Positions 1 to 8,712 are shown, counted from the stretch's first letter. The stretch is 64,000 nt of DNA from Thiosocius teredinicola (GCF_002009425.1 NZ_CP019936.1:4575297-4639296), one strand, 5' to 3'. Program-made: numbers and translations. Notes: a model not told the origin generated them from the sequence alone.

Positions 1-819
1 GGTCGCATTCGAGCTGGAGGTACTGAATGCAAATACCTGCGTATTGCGGATCTTGTTGAGGAACATTGCCGGGCTCAAGCCGGAAAACAGCTTCAACACC
101 GCCTGCAGTGTCACGAACAGATGGAACAGCAGCACGCCGATCAGAACCGCCACGTAACCGATCAGTTGCAACAACAGGTCCATACCCAGATCGGCCATCG
201 CCTTGGCAATCAGGCAGAACACCGCGTAAGGCGCCAGCACCATGATCAGACCAACCATCTTCATCATGACCTCGTTCATGATCTCGATGAACTCGATCGC
301 CTGCGCCGCCTTCTTGCCGACCATCAGCAGGCTGACACCGAACAGGATGGCGAAAAAGATGATCGACAACATCTCGCCTTCCGACATCGCGTTGATCGGG
401 TTACTCGGAATGATGTTGATCAGAGTGTCGGTCAGCGGCGGTGCTTCCTTGCCCGTGAATTCAGCGGCCGTGGTCGCATTCATGCCCTGGCCGATGCCGA
501 TACTGCCCGCAATCGCCAATGCAGATGCGATCGCTATCGCCGTGGTGAGCATGTAGAGGACAAACGCCTTGCCGCCGATTCGGCCGAGCAGTCGCACGTC
601 GCCGATACCGCATACCCCGGTCACCAGGGAAAACAGGACCAGCGGCACCACCATCATCTTCAGCGCGTTAACGAACATCTTGCCGGCGACATAGAACACC
701 CCGTCGACGACGAACTCGTTGATGAACGACCCTGGCGAGTTGAATCCAAGCAGGTTTATGGCAAGGCCGACAACGATCCCCAGGACCATGCCGACGAGGA
801 CCTTCATTGTGAGACTCAT
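1..819 (-). CDS. Dicarboxylate/amino acid:cation symporter (DAACS family), 3' end cut off by window edge
   Basis: This is the N-terminal 273 codons of a sodium- or proton-coupled symporter for C4-dicarboxylates or glutamate/aspartate, an inner-membrane protein. The start ATG at 819-817 follows a strong GGAGGAG ribosome site; a second in-frame ATG lies four codons later. The translation begins with hydrophobic segments (MSLTMKVLVGMVLGIVVG) and near the window edge shows the serine-rich FSTSSSNAT, the re-entrant-loop signature of the GltP/DctA family. Full-length members are about 400-450 residues, so the C-terminal part, including the second re-entrant hairpin, lies outside the window. Which substrate it carries cannot be told from this half. 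No partner gene is visible upstream. Confidence 0.85.
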   Translation of the reverse strand, partial: MSLTMKVLVGMVLGIVVGLAINLLGFNSPGSFINEFVVDGVFYVAGKMFVNALKMMVVPLVLFSLVTGVCGIGDVRLLGRIGGKAFVLYMLTTAIAIASALAIAGSIGIGQGMNATTAAEFTGKEAPPLTDTLINIIPSNPINAMSEGEMLSIIFFAILFGVSLLMVGKKAAQAIEFIEIMNEVMMKMVGLIMVLAPYAVFCLIAKAMADLGMDLLLQLIGYVAVLIGVLLFHLFVTLQAVLKLFSGLSPAMFLNKIRNTQVFAFSTSSSNAT

Positions 820-1595
820 AGCTTCTCCTCCGAGTGATACGGGACGGACGTCATCGGCTGGTTTTGACGCACCGCACCAGCGCAGTGCGCAAAACCGCTC
901 GAACCGAGCCTTTGCAAAACGCCGGCACTAACTCGGCGCGTTTTTGTCACGGATCCGTAATATGTCCGCAGGTACGGACAGTGCTAGCGGAAATCGCGTG
1001 CCTCCCCTGGGATCGGAGCATCACCGGCGCAGATGCTCGTTGCGATAAGACCGCCCGCCAATCCCATCCGGCGCCTCAGCCGACGCCGGTGTACGGATCC
1101 TGGCCGCCTAAGGACACGGATCGATACACGGCCGGAACGCCTTCGCCGGCCCGCTCAGATACTGCGCCGTTCTGCCGGAAAGTGGCAAATTCATCCGCGG
1201 TGGCGCCGATTTGGTTTTTTAAAGCATGTTAAGTTTTTGAACGGACGTTGATTTTTTTATGTTGTCGCACTAACTTCATAGCAACCGATAGGGTGCATCC
1301 CCATAAATATATAAGTGCAAAAAGCACGCTCGACCACCAATCCCATCGGTATATCGCTCGGTGCCGACACCAAGCCCAAGAAACCCTGAAGGATCAGACC
1401 GTTCTGCTTTCCGTAGGCGTCCTATGGACGCGATAACGGGCGCGCATGCCGACAGTGTCATGTTGCGTCGCACAAGAAATTGGAGAAAACGGTTACTGAG
1501 AATAGGTTTCAGTTTCAGTGTCGTGGACCGATAACTCTTCCAGGATTCGCCAGGGAAAAGGTCAACTGGTTTGCATTCCTGGAGAACCGAGGAAG
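820..1595. other. Intergenic region, no convincing gene
   Basis: About 780 bases between the symporter and the first PstS-like gene. Open frames here have unlikely composition and no ribosome sites. The only structures seen are a small inverted repeat TGTCCG-N6-CGGACA at 963-980 and the element at 1507-1535 that recurs upstream of the next two genes. Confidence 0.5.
1507..1535 (+). promoter_or_regulatory. Shared upstream element, copy 1
   Basis: Contains TTCAGTTTCA (from 1508) followed after 9 bases by ACCGATAA (from 1527), 94 bases before the chosen start codon at 1602. The same two blocks with the same 19-base offset occur at 2651/2670. Because two paralogous genes share it, it may be a conserved promoter or operator; GATAAC/GATAAT could serve as a -10 hexamer. 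Confidence 0.45.
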
Positions 1596-1601
1596 ATGAC
1601 G

Positions 1602-2489
1602 ATGCGAAAATTATTAACGGGCATGACAATGTTGATCGCAGCAGGCTTGAGCCAGGCTGCGACCGCTGAAGAAGAACCACTGCGTTGGGCAGGCTGCGGT
1701 ATCACCAAGAAGGCGTTCATGGGCGAGCTGGCAGCGGCGTACAAGCGCAAGTACGGCGTAGAGATCGTGTTGGAAGGCGGCGGCGCCACCAAGGGTATCC
1801 GCCGGATCAGCAGCAAAGAAGTCCACCTCGGCGGCGCCTGCCGGCCGAAGCTGCCTGCGAATGCCGAAGAGGCATCGGCGCAGTTGAACCCGGTAGCCTG
1901 GGACGCCCTGGTTGTGATCGTGCACAAGGACAATCCGGTCGATAACATCAGTCTGCAACAGCTCAAAGACCTGTACGACGGCAAGATCACCAACTGGAAA
2001 GATCTGGGCGGACCGGACAAGCCGATCGATCTGCTGATTCGTAAAGGTAAGATCTCGGGCGTCGGCCTGACCCTGCGCGAACTGGTGTTCCATGATGGCG
2101 ACCACGAATTCGTATCCAAGCACCAGTTTCCGTCGACCGGTCCGCTGGAAAAGGCTGCCGAACAGAACGTGAACGCGATTGGCGTCACCGGCATCAGCAG
2201 CGCCTTGAAACGCAACGTGAAACTGCTGAAGCTCGAAGGCAAAGATCCGAACTACGACAACATCCGTACCGGCGAGTACCTGCTCTACCGGCCGCTGTAT
2301 ATCGTGTTCAACCCGGCGCAGGAGCGTTACCGCGAGGTGAAGCGCTTTATCGACTTCGCCCACACCCGTGTTGGCCGCGACATCATTCGTAGTGCCGGCG
2401 CAGTGCCCTATCTCGATGCCCTGCCGCTGATCCACAAGCAGCGGGAGCAGTGGAAAGAGTCGCGCGAATCGACCTACGCTGCGCAGTAA
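1602..2489 (+). CDS. PstS-like periplasmic substrate-binding protein, paralogue 1
   Basis: A 295-residue secreted protein of the PstS-like periplasmic-binding superfamily, which binds phosphate or a similar oxyanion. The N-terminus MRKLLTGMTMLIAAGLSQA is a signal peptide with probable cleavage near ATA-EEEP. The start at 1602 is preferred over the ATG at 1596 because GAGGAAG then has 6-base spacing, and the length then matches the 294-residue paralogue downstream. Blocks typical of the family include LNPVAWDALVV, LYDGKITNWKDLGG and GVTGISSALKRN. Two cysteines (in WAGCGI and GGACRP) are shared with the paralogue and could form a disulfide. No permease or ATPase gene is nearby, so it may be an orphan binding protein or serve a distant transporter. 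Ligand unknown. Confidence 0.75.
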   Translation: MRKLLTGMTMLIAAGLSQAATAEEEPLRWAGCGITKKAFMGELAAAYKRKYGVEIVLEGGGATKGIRRISSKEVHLGGACRPKLPANAEEASAQLNPVAWDALVVIVHKDNPVDNISLQQLKDLYDGKITNWKDLGGPDKPIDLLIRKGKISGVGLTLRELVFHDGDHEFVSKHQFPSTGPLEKAAEQNVNAIGVTGISSALKRNVKLLKLEGKDPNYDNIRTGEYLLYRPLYIVFNPAQERYREVKRFIDFAHTRVGRDIIRSAGAVPYLDALPLIHKQREQWKESRESTYAAQ

Positions 2490-2496
2490 CAGCCAA

Positions 2497-2525
2497 AGTG
2501 CGGGCCGGCTGGACCGGCCCGCACT
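2497..2525 (+). terminator. Hairpin after first PstS-like gene
   Basis: A perfect 12-bp GC-rich inverted repeat (AGTGCGGGCCGG, 5-base loop, then its complement), 8 bases after the stop codon. It is followed by a run of C, not T, so it may be a weak terminator or a 3'-end-stabilising hairpin. Confidence 0.55.
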
Positions 2526-2647
2526 ACCCCCCCTCTCGAAGGCCGTCGTCCGCACGGTTTGCTAAATTCCCACTGATCCAGCTCTGTCGGCACAAAACTG
2601 AACCGGCGCACAACATTTCAAACAACCCGGTTATTTCTTTGGGTTTA

Positions 2648-2680
2648 AGGTTCAGTTTCATCGCAACCCACCGATAATTC
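2648..2680 (+). promoter_or_regulatory. Shared upstream element, copy 2
   Basis: TTCAGTTTCA at 2651 and ACCGATAA at 2670, the same blocks and offset as at 1508/1527. It lies 95 bases before the start codon at 2746. GATAAT at 2673-2678 is a candidate -10 hexamer. Confidence 0.45.
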
Positions 2681-2745
2681 CTGCACGTTTTTCTCAAGGA
2701 CGAGCACCCTGCGTCGGTTCGTCCTGATATTCCGAGGGTCTTTCA

Positions 2746-3630
2746 ATGAAGAAGTTGATCTCTGCTGCCGCGCTGATTTTCGCGGCCAGCATGGGGCAAA
2801 GCGTTTCCGCCGACGAAGAACCACTCTTGTGGGCCGGTTGTGGTATCGCGAAAAAGGCGTTCATGGAGGAACTCGCCGCTGCGTACAAACGCAAGTACAA
2901 CGTCGATATCACCCTGGTGGGCGGTGGCGACAACAAGGGACTGCGCAGCATCAACGACGGAACCGCCGATATCGGCGGCGCCTGCCGGCCAAAGATCGCC
3001 GGCATCAAGGAAGAGTCGGATGCGCAACTGAACCCGGTCGCCTGGGATGCGCTGGTCGTCATCACGCATAAGGACAACCCGGTCAACGACATCAGCCTGC
3101 AGCAATTGCGCGATCTGTACGACGGCAAGCTGACCAACTGGAAAGAGCTCGGCGGGCCCGACAAGCCGATCGAGCTGCTGGTGCGCAAGAGCAAGATCTC
3201 GGGCGTCGGCCACTCGTTGCGAGAGCTGGTGTTTCACGACCACGACCACGACTTCGTCACCACGCACGAGTTTGCCTCGAGCGGCCCGCTGGAAGACGAA
3301 ATCGAAAAGAACCCGCAGGCGGTCGGCGTGACCGGCATCAGCAGCGCCTTGAAGCGCAACGTCAAGATGCTGAAGCTGGAGGGCAAAAAGCCGAGCTACG
3401 ACACGATTCGTACCGGTGAATACGTGCTGTACCGCCCTCTGTACATCGTCTTCAACCCGGCGAGCAAACGCTACCGCGAGGTCAAACGCTTTATCGATTT
3501 CGCTCACTCGCAGGCCGGACGCGAGATCATCCAAAGTGCCGGCACGGTACCGTATCTGGACGCGCTCAGCCTTGTCAGGAAACAACGCGAGCAATGGAAG
3601 GCATCGCGCGAGCTGGGCCTGGCCCAATAA
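2746..3630 (+). CDS. PstS-like periplasmic substrate-binding protein, paralogue 2
   Basis: A 294-residue paralogue of the preceding protein; the two align end to end with long identical blocks (ELAAAYKRKY, LNPVAWDALVV, GPDKPI, GVTGISSALKRN, TGEYLLYRPLYIVFNP versus TGEYVLYRPLYIVFNP). The signal peptide is MKKLISAAALIFAASMGQSVSA. The start ATG has a GAGGG site about 9 bases upstream. The cysteine pair in WAGCGI and GGACRP is kept. It carries its own upstream element and its own terminator, so the two copies appear to be separate transcription units from a local tandem duplication. Role inferred as binding of a small oxyanion in the periplasm; no transporter partners are visible. Confidence 0.75.
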   Translation: MKKLISAAALIFAASMGQSVSADEEPLLWAGCGIAKKAFMEELAAAYKRKYNVDITLVGGGDNKGLRSINDGTADIGGACRPKIAGIKEESDAQLNPVAWDALVVITHKDNPVNDISLQQLRDLYDGKLTNWKELGGPDKPIELLVRKSKISGVGHSLRELVFHDHDHDFVTTHEFASSGPLEDEIEKNPQAVGVTGISSALKRNVKMLKLEGKKPSYDTIRTGEYVLYRPLYIVFNPASKRYREVKRFIDFAHSQAGREIIQSAGTVPYLDALSLVRKQREQWKASRELGLAQ

Positions 3631-3641
3631 CCACCTCCTCG

Positions 3642-3664
3642 GCCCGGCATCTGCCGGGCTTTTT
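3642..3664 (+). terminator. Rho-independent terminator
   Basis: GCCCGGCA, a two-base gap, TGCCGGGC, then TTTTT, 11 bases after the stop of the second PstS-like gene. Confidence 0.85.
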
Positions 3665-3840
3665 CGTTCCGGCAGTTTGAACGAAGCGATCTTGTCTCTG
3701 CTTGGTACGGCGAACGCCTCATGCGCCGCCGGCCTTTTACCCATCGACCAAGGCGCCCCGCGTCACCGACCTTTCCGGCTCGGTGCACGCCCGCACGGCA
3801 AGGCCATGTCCGGCCACAACGGCCACGGATTTCGTCACTG

Positions 3841-3863
3841 AATTCAGTTTGATTTCACGCAAC
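3841..3863 (+). promoter_or_regulatory. Possible third copy of the shared upstream element
   Basis: TTCAGTTT at 3843, then ATTTCACGCAACCC. TTCAGTTT and CGCAACCC also occur together in the copy at 2651-2669. It sits 98 bases before the start of the sulfur-globule-type gene, close to the 94 and 95 bases seen at the other two. The ACCGATAA half is not conserved, so this is weaker. Confidence 0.3.
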
Positions 3864-3940
3864 CCGGCGGAGTGATGTTGGCGTGTAAATTAACTACTAG
3901 AGGCTGTTTCTGCTCTTTGCCCGTCGACGGGAGGTGTCTT

Positions 3941-4333
3941 ATGTACAAGCGCATGGCAATCACAGCATTGGCTGGGCTGCTGTCACTGGCAGCTACATCG
4001 GCCCACGCATGGTGGGGTGGCGGCTGGAACCCCTATGATCCTTGGGATCCCCGCTACTGGATGGAAGAGTTCTTCGGCGGTGGTGGCTACTACGGTGGCG
4101 GGCCCTGGGGTTACGGTGGTGGGCCTTGGGGATACGGCGGAGGTCCGTGGGGCTACGGTGGCGGACCGTGGGGGTACACAGGACCCTGGGGATATGGCGG
4201 AGGCCCTTGGGGCGGCTACCACGGGCATCCATACTCCGGCTATGGCCCTTGGGGTTACGGCGTTCCGTACTACGGTTATCGCTATGGCCCGGCCGCCACG
4301 TCGTCGACCGCTACGACCACCGAGAGCAATTAG
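3941..4333 (+). CDS. Gly/Trp/Tyr/Pro-rich secreted repeat protein, sulfur-globule-protein-like
   Basis: A 130-residue secreted protein. The start at 3941 follows GGGAGGTG; upstream frame extensions lack a ribosome site. Residues 1-23 form a signal peptide ending AHA. The mature chain is low complexity, with four perfect GGGPWGY heptads at 52-79 and further GPWGY units at 81-85 and 102-106, then a Ser/Thr tail. Sulfur globule proteins of purple sulfur bacteria are small, secreted, Gly- and aromatic-rich repeat proteins that coat intracellular sulfur droplets. The match here is by composition and by genomic company (aprBA in the window), not by recognised orthology. A different structural or envelope glycine-rich protein remains possible. 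Confidence 0.55.
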   Translation: MYKRMAITALAGLLSLAATSAHAWWGGGWNPYDPWDPRYWMEEFFGGGGYYGGGPWGYGGGPWGYGGGPWGYGGGPWGYTGPWGYGGGPWGGYHGHPYSGYGPWGYGVPYYGYRYGPAATSSTATTTESN

Positions 4334-4427
4334 TCGCAGCAACATCCCTGCCGCGCAGCCGGCAGGGGTTTCCCTCGCCTTACGCTGCCGATAGGCTTTG
4401 TCGTCGTCAATATCGAAGTGAAAAGCT

Positions 4428-4730
4428 ATGGACGACATCATCGTCTGGATCATTATCGTCGCGTTCTACGCGCCGCTGCATTTCCTGTTGCCGACCCTGT
4501 TCCTGTTCATCACCGGCAGTGAGTCGAACGAGGTTCGACGACAATTGATCCACAAGGCATTGATCGACTCTGCGCTGTCGATGGTCGCAGCCTTTGTCGT
4601 TGTGATCCTCCTGGTTCAGGCCGACCGGATTCCACTGGCGATGCTGGTGCTGTTGTTGTCGATGGCGATTCCGTTCATTCGGATCTGGCGCTGCCGTCGC
4701 ACTATCGCCGGCGACGTACCGGCCGACTAG
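4428..4730 (+). CDS. Small membrane protein of unknown function
   Basis: A 100-residue hydrophobic protein with probable transmembrane segments near residues 4-30, 48-65 and 68-88. The middle loop (ESNEVRRQLIHKALID) and the C-terminus (RIWRCRRTIAGD) are charged, suggesting three membrane passes. The family is not recognised. It is followed directly by a strong terminator shared with the convergent YkgJ-type gene, so it ends a transcription unit. Confidence 0.6.
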   Translation: MDDIIVWIIIVAFYAPLHFLLPTLFLFITGSESNEVRRQLIHKALIDSALSMVAAFVVVILLVQADRIPLAMLVLLLSMAIPFIRIWRCRRTIAGDVPAD

Positions 4731-4754
4731 CCACATACGCCGGCCGACATAAAC

Positions 4755-4787
4755 AAAAAAACCGCAGCGTTACTGCTGCGGTTTTTC
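4755..4787. terminator. Bidirectional terminator
   Basis: AACCGCAGC, six-base loop, GCTGCGGTT, with A-runs before and T-runs after the stem. It can serve both the rightward small membrane gene and the leftward cysteine-cluster gene. Confidence 0.85.
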
Positions 4788-4810
4788 TTGGGTAAATATT
4801 TACTGTCCGA

Positions 4811-5710
4811 TCAGGTCTCGTCGCGCATCTGTTCGTCGACCTTGGCGTTGCGTGCTTCCACCTCGGCCTTGGCGCGCGCCTCCCAGACGTCTTTGCGGGT
4901 CTCCACGCGCTTTTCCCACGCGCCGCTCTGTTCCGGAATCGTCTTTTCGCCGAACAGTGCCTGGCGCATCAAACGATTGCCCAGGTCGATCAACGCCAGA
5001 TCGTCTTCGACGATCTGCTGGTAGGTCTCTTCGGGCAGATTGTAGGTCGCCTTGAAGTTGTCGCTCATAACGAACTTGCGGAACATGTCGAAATTGAACG
5101 AGGCCATGAAGAACAGCTGCAGGCTCATCTCGTTCGGCTTGCCTACGCCGGGGCCGCCGGACTTCTTCTTCAGGATCAGCTCATACCAGGCCCTGTTGTG
5201 CTCGTCGTAGTCTTCGACGCCCTGTTCCTGGCGATAGTCACGCAGGGTGATCTGGCGCGATTCGTCGTGTCCCTTACAGTGCTCTTCCTTGACCAGGGAG
5301 TACTGCTGCTTGGCCTCGTAGGTGTCCTTCTCGCGCATGTTGAGCAATGCGACCGGGTAATAGCGACACACCGTAGGACGGTCTTCGTACACGCTACAGC
5401 CATTGTCGCCGTCGAGAAACAGGCAGGCGCCGCCGTTGTCCGTGCGCAGCTTGATCCCGGGCACGCCATCCGCATCGATCTGGAAAGGTACCGTGTGTTG
5501 CTTGAGGAAGTCGGCCGAACTCATCTTCAGACGCTTCTGCAGGCGATACACGTCGTATGGCGCCAGGGTGACATCGGCGTTCTTGCAGCAGGCATTGAAG
5601 CAGGAGATGCCCTTGTAACATTTAAAATTGATAACGCTGTCTTCAGTCAGCAGAGACGGCACCGCCGGGCTGGCAAACTGTTCGGGGATATCGAATTTTC
5701 CGTCGCTCAT
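4811..5710 (-). CDS. YkgJ-type cysteine-cluster (putative metal-binding) protein
   Basis: A 299-residue cytoplasmic protein with the zinc/iron-chelating CxxCxxCC-type domain. Cysteines at 31, 37, 41 and 42 (CYKGISCFNACC) are followed by GGACLF, a GCSVYEDRP segment and VCRYYP, the usual order in this family. The C-terminal third is rich in Lys, Glu and Arg and probably helical. Family members are thought to bind an iron-sulfur cluster or zinc, but their reaction is mostly unknown. It stands alone between the shared terminator and an unrelated rightward gene. Confidence 0.8.
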   Translation of the reverse strand: MSDGKFDIPEQFASPAVPSLLTEDSVINFKCYKGISCFNACCKNADVTLAPYDVYRLQKRLKMSSADFLKQHTVPFQIDADGVPGIKLRTDNGGACLFLDGDNGCSVYEDRPTVCRYYPVALLNMREKDTYEAKQQYSLVKEEHCKGHDESRQITLRDYRQEQGVEDYDEHNRAWYELILKKKSGGPGVGKPNEMSLQLFFMASFNFDMFRKFVMSDNFKATYNLPEETYQQIVEDDLALIDLGNRLMRQALFGEKTIPEQSGAWEKRVETRKDVWEARAKAEVEARNAKVDEQMRDET

Positions 5711-5917
5711 AGGGGGTTCCTCGGCTCCGTGATTAACGTCAGGGATGACTGTCGCTGACTAACGGTAACGCACGACAGGGCCGCGCAAAGGTCGGGAATT
5801 ATACGGTTTTTCACCTGCGTTCGCCGCCTGCGATTTTCTATATCCCAATGCGTGCAAATTGGGTACGCTTTATCACGTTGACAGCGAGATTTTGGCTACG
5901 AATTTAGATCTGCCGCG

Positions 5918-6124
5918 ATGGAAGAGGATTTTGAGAGCGCCACGCGCGCACGGATACTGGAACTGCGCCTCGAGCACCGCGATCTCGACGACGCGATCCA
6001 TCGCCTCGTGCATGATCCATGTGTCGATCAGCTCGGCCTGCGACGGATGAAGAAACGCAAACTATTGCTCAAAGACGCCATCGCGCGCCTCGAAAGCAGC
6101 CTGATTCCTGACCTGGACGCCTGA
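5918..6124 (+). CDS. YdcH/DUF465 family small helical protein
   Basis: A 68-residue charged protein, almost entirely alpha-helical by appearance. LELRLEHRDLDDAIHRL and LRRMKKRKLLLKDAIARLE match the two-helix pattern of the DUF465 family, whose function is unknown. The ATG at 5918 gives a protein of normal family length (about 60-75 residues). A longer overlapping frame at 5859 is its shadow. Confidence 0.75.
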   Translation: MEEDFESATRARILELRLEHRDLDDAIHRLVHDPCVDQLGLRRMKKRKLLLKDAIARLESSLIPDLDA

Positions 6125-6356
6125 CCGCCCCCTCTCGGCCGAGCGCCCCCTACCGCGTACTAGCCATGTGCCGCAGCCGGCTTGCTGCAGCGCAATATCA
6201 ACCTGCGTCCGGCCGCTGAAACAGGTGGCATCGCCTGCATGTGCAAACTGTGGGCGTGGGTATACAGTTATTGAGGGCGGTCGCCGATCGAGCACAACGC
6301 CTGTTTTGAGGCTTAGCCGCCCAGACACTACGCCGTCAACGCCGGAGGGCATCACA

Positions 6357-6602
6357 ATGAAGACAACAATGATTGCGCTGGGATTAGCTGCATGCCTGGC
6401 TGCCCCCGCCTTACAGGCGGCATCGGGCGATGCCGGCAACGAAGTGGACGACGCCGAGAGCTACTGCGCGAAGCAGGCCGAGCAGGAGCAGGTCATCAGC
6501 GATGAGCGTGCCGACTACATGGCCGATTGCATCGCCGATCGCCGCGATACCCTGCAGAGCGACGAGGGCGACGCGGTAGACAAGGCCGCGGGCACCGAAT
6601 AA
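6357..6602 (+). CDS. Small secreted acidic protein, hypothetical
   Basis: An 81-residue protein starting MKTTMIALGLAACLAAPALQA, a clear signal peptide, at an ATG with GGAGG about 8 bases upstream. The mature part is acidic with two cysteines (in ESYCAKQ and MADCIAD) that could pair in the periplasm. It ends at the terminator shared with aprA. Function unknown. Confidence 0.65.
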   Translation: MKTTMIALGLAACLAAPALQAASGDAGNEVDDAESYCAKQAEQEQVISDERADYMADCIADRRDTLQSDEGDAVDKAAGTE

Positions 6603-6658
6603 GCCCGCAATACGCTTTCGTATTCGTCGGCCGCACCCTCAGCGGCCGATCGCATAAA

Positions 6659-6688
6659 AAAACCGGGCACCTTACGGTGCCCGGTTTA
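6659..6688. terminator. Bidirectional terminator after aprA and the small secreted gene
   Basis: AAACCGGGCACC, loop TTAC, GGTGCCCGGTTT, preceded by an A-run, so usable from both sides. It marks the end of the aprBA transcript. Confidence 0.85.
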
Positions 6689-6714
6689 TCAGTCAGCAAA
6701 CTGTCAAGCAGTGA

Positions 6715-8712
6715 TTACTTGAACAGCTTCGACTTGTCGACCAAGTCCTTGTGGGCGCGCTTGAAGCAGGTCCAGGTCTTGGTGGTCTTGTCGTAGACCG
6801 AGTTTACGAAGCACTTCCAGTTTTCTTCGTCGACGAAGTTTTTGTCCATGCGGTAGTAGAAGCCCGGGTAACGGGATTCTTCACGGAACTGGATGTGTTT
6901 CATGTGGGCTTCCGCGGTCAGGATGCGGTGGTAGTTCTCCCACGCGCGCAGCAGCTCGTGGAGGTCCTTCGCACGCATCTTCAGCGCGTCTTCCTTCAGC
7001 ATTTCCAGCTTCTGCTCCGCCAGAGCGAGCATGTGCTCGTTGGTGGTGTAGTAGGTGGCAACACCCGCGACGTATTCGTCCATGATCTTCTGCAGACGGA
7101 ACTGCAGCATCTTCGGCGTGATGTAGTTCGGGTTCACGTCGATCGCGGTGCTGTAGTCCTTGTGCTCAAGGTAGTTACGTACCGGACGGTAGATCTCTTC
7201 GATCAGCTCGTCGACCGAGGTGTCGAGCTCTGGGCTGAGATCTTTGTTGTCCATGACGTACTTGACCATCGACTTGGCACACATGCGGCCTTCGGCGTGC
7301 GAGCCGGAGGAGAACTTGTGGCCGGATGCGCCGACGCCGTCACCCGCGGTGAACAGACCGGCAACGGTGGTCATGCCACGGTAGCCCCAGTTCCAGCCAT
7401 TCGGCAGGTGACCCGGGATACCATCGCCGAGGCCTTCTTCGGTCGGCGCGCCGACGTCGGTCGGACCCGAAACCCAGATGCCGCAGCAGCCCGAGTGCGA
7501 GCCGAGCAGGTACGGTTCGGTCGGCATCAGCTCGGAGTTCTTCTTCTCCGGCTCGATGTTTTCACCCGCCCAGATACCACACTGGCCGATACACATGTCG
7601 AGGAAGTCTTCCCATGCCTCTGCTTCGAGGTGTTTTACCTCACGCGGCGACAGGGTTTCACGCAGGTTGGCCAGAGCGGTGACGGTGTCCATCCAGATCG
7701 GACCACGACCTTCACGCATCTCTTTCAACATCAGGTGGTTACGCAAGCAAGACGCAGGAACGGCAGCCTGACCGTAGGGCGGGTAGTCGTTCAGCATTTC
7801 CTTGTTGCGGTCCATGTACACTTCGCCGAAAGCGTTGGTGGCTTTCGATTTGAAGAGCAGGAACCACGCGCCAACCGGACCGTAACCGTCTTTGAAACGG
7901 GTCGGTACGAAGCGGTTTTCCATCATGGTCAGCTCTGCGCCGGCCTCTGCAGCCATGGCGTAGGTCGAACCAGCGTTCCATACCGGGTACCAGGCACGGC
8001 CCTGGCCTTCACCGACCGAACGCGGACGGAAGATGTTTACGCAGCCGCCGGCAACCAGCAGGATTGCCTTCGCTTTGTAGACGAACAGCTTGTGATCGCG
8101 AACCGAGAAACCGACAGCACCGGCGATGCGGTTCTTGTCGTTCTTGTCGTTGACCAGCTTGACGATGAAGACGCGCTCCTGGATACGGTCGGTACCCAGT
8201 GCCTTCTTGGCGGCTTCAGCGACGATCCACTTGTAGGATTCGCCGTTGATCATGATCTGCCACTTACCGGAACGTACCGGCTTGCCACCGTCTTTCAACG
8301 GGGTCATGCCCTTCGAACCGTCGTGACGCTCACCGTTCTCGTCGGTCTTCCAAATCGGCAGACCCCATTCTTCGAACAGGTGAACCGACTCGTCAACGTG
8401 GCGACCCAGGTCGTAGGCCAGGTCGTCGCGGGTGATGCCCATCAGGTCGTTCGAGACCATGCGAGCGTAGTCCGCCGGGTCCTGCTCCGAACCGATATAG
8501 GTGTTAATTGCCGACAGACCCTGGGCAACGGCACCTGAACGGTCCATTGCGGCCTTGTCGACCAGTTTCACTTTGATGTCGACACCCTGCTTCTTGGCAG
8601 CGTCGAGCCACGGACCAATCTCGTAACCGGCACCGCAGGCGGCCATGCCACCGCCGATGATGAGGATGTCTACCTCTTCTTCGACGACGTCTGGTTTACC
8701 GAATTCAGCCAT
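6715..8712 (-). CDS. aprA: Adenylylsulfate (APS) reductase alpha subunit
   Basis: The 665-residue flavoprotein subunit of dissimilatory APS reductase, interconverting APS and sulfite plus AMP in the cytoplasm. The FAD-binding motif IIGGGMAACGAGYEIG lies near residues 18-33. Family blocks include GLSAINTYIG, ENRFVPTRFKDGYGPVGAW, LLGSHSGCCGIWVSG and FTAGDGVGASGHKFSSGSHA. Length fits the family. It lies 49 bases after aprB, so the two form one operon ending at the terminator at 6659. In a thiotroph the enzyme probably runs oxidatively, sulfite to APS, ahead of ATP sulfurylase; that direction is inferred from the other sulfur genes. No aprM, qmoABC or sat gene is in the window. Confidence 0.97.
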   Translation of the reverse strand: MAEFGKPDVVEEEVDILIIGGGMAACGAGYEIGPWLDAAKKQGVDIKVKLVDKAAMDRSGAVAQGLSAINTYIGSEQDPADYARMVSNDLMGITRDDLAYDLGRHVDESVHLFEEWGLPIWKTDENGERHDGSKGMTPLKDGGKPVRSGKWQIMINGESYKWIVAEAAKKALGTDRIQERVFIVKLVNDKNDKNRIAGAVGFSVRDHKLFVYKAKAILLVAGGCVNIFRPRSVGEGQGRAWYPVWNAGSTYAMAAEAGAELTMMENRFVPTRFKDGYGPVGAWFLLFKSKATNAFGEVYMDRNKEMLNDYPPYGQAAVPASCLRNHLMLKEMREGRGPIWMDTVTALANLRETLSPREVKHLEAEAWEDFLDMCIGQCGIWAGENIEPEKKNSELMPTEPYLLGSHSGCCGIWVSGPTDVGAPTEEGLGDGIPGHLPNGWNWGYRGMTTVAGLFTAGDGVGASGHKFSSGSHAEGRMCAKSMVKYVMDNKDLSPELDTSVDELIEEIYRPVRNYLEHKDYSTAIDVNPNYITPKMLQFRLQKIMDEYVAGVATYYTTNEHMLALAEQKLEMLKEDALKMRAKDLHELLRAWENYHRILTAEAHMKHIQFREESRYPGFYYRMDKNFVDEENWKCFVNSVYDKTTKTWTCFKRAHKDLVDKSKLFK

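Noticed and set aside
834-1232. 132-codon plus-strand frame in the first intergenic region
   Set aside because: No ribosome site, irregular composition, no domain; treated as non-coding.
1276-1680. 134-codon minus-strand frame before the first PstS-like gene
   Set aside because: It overlaps the PstS-like signal peptide region antisense and has no ribosome site or recognisable domain.
6751-8538. 595-codon open frame on the plus strand antisense to aprA
   Set aside because: It is a shadow of the real aprA frame caused by high GC codon bias; the translation has no recognisable domain and no ribosome site.
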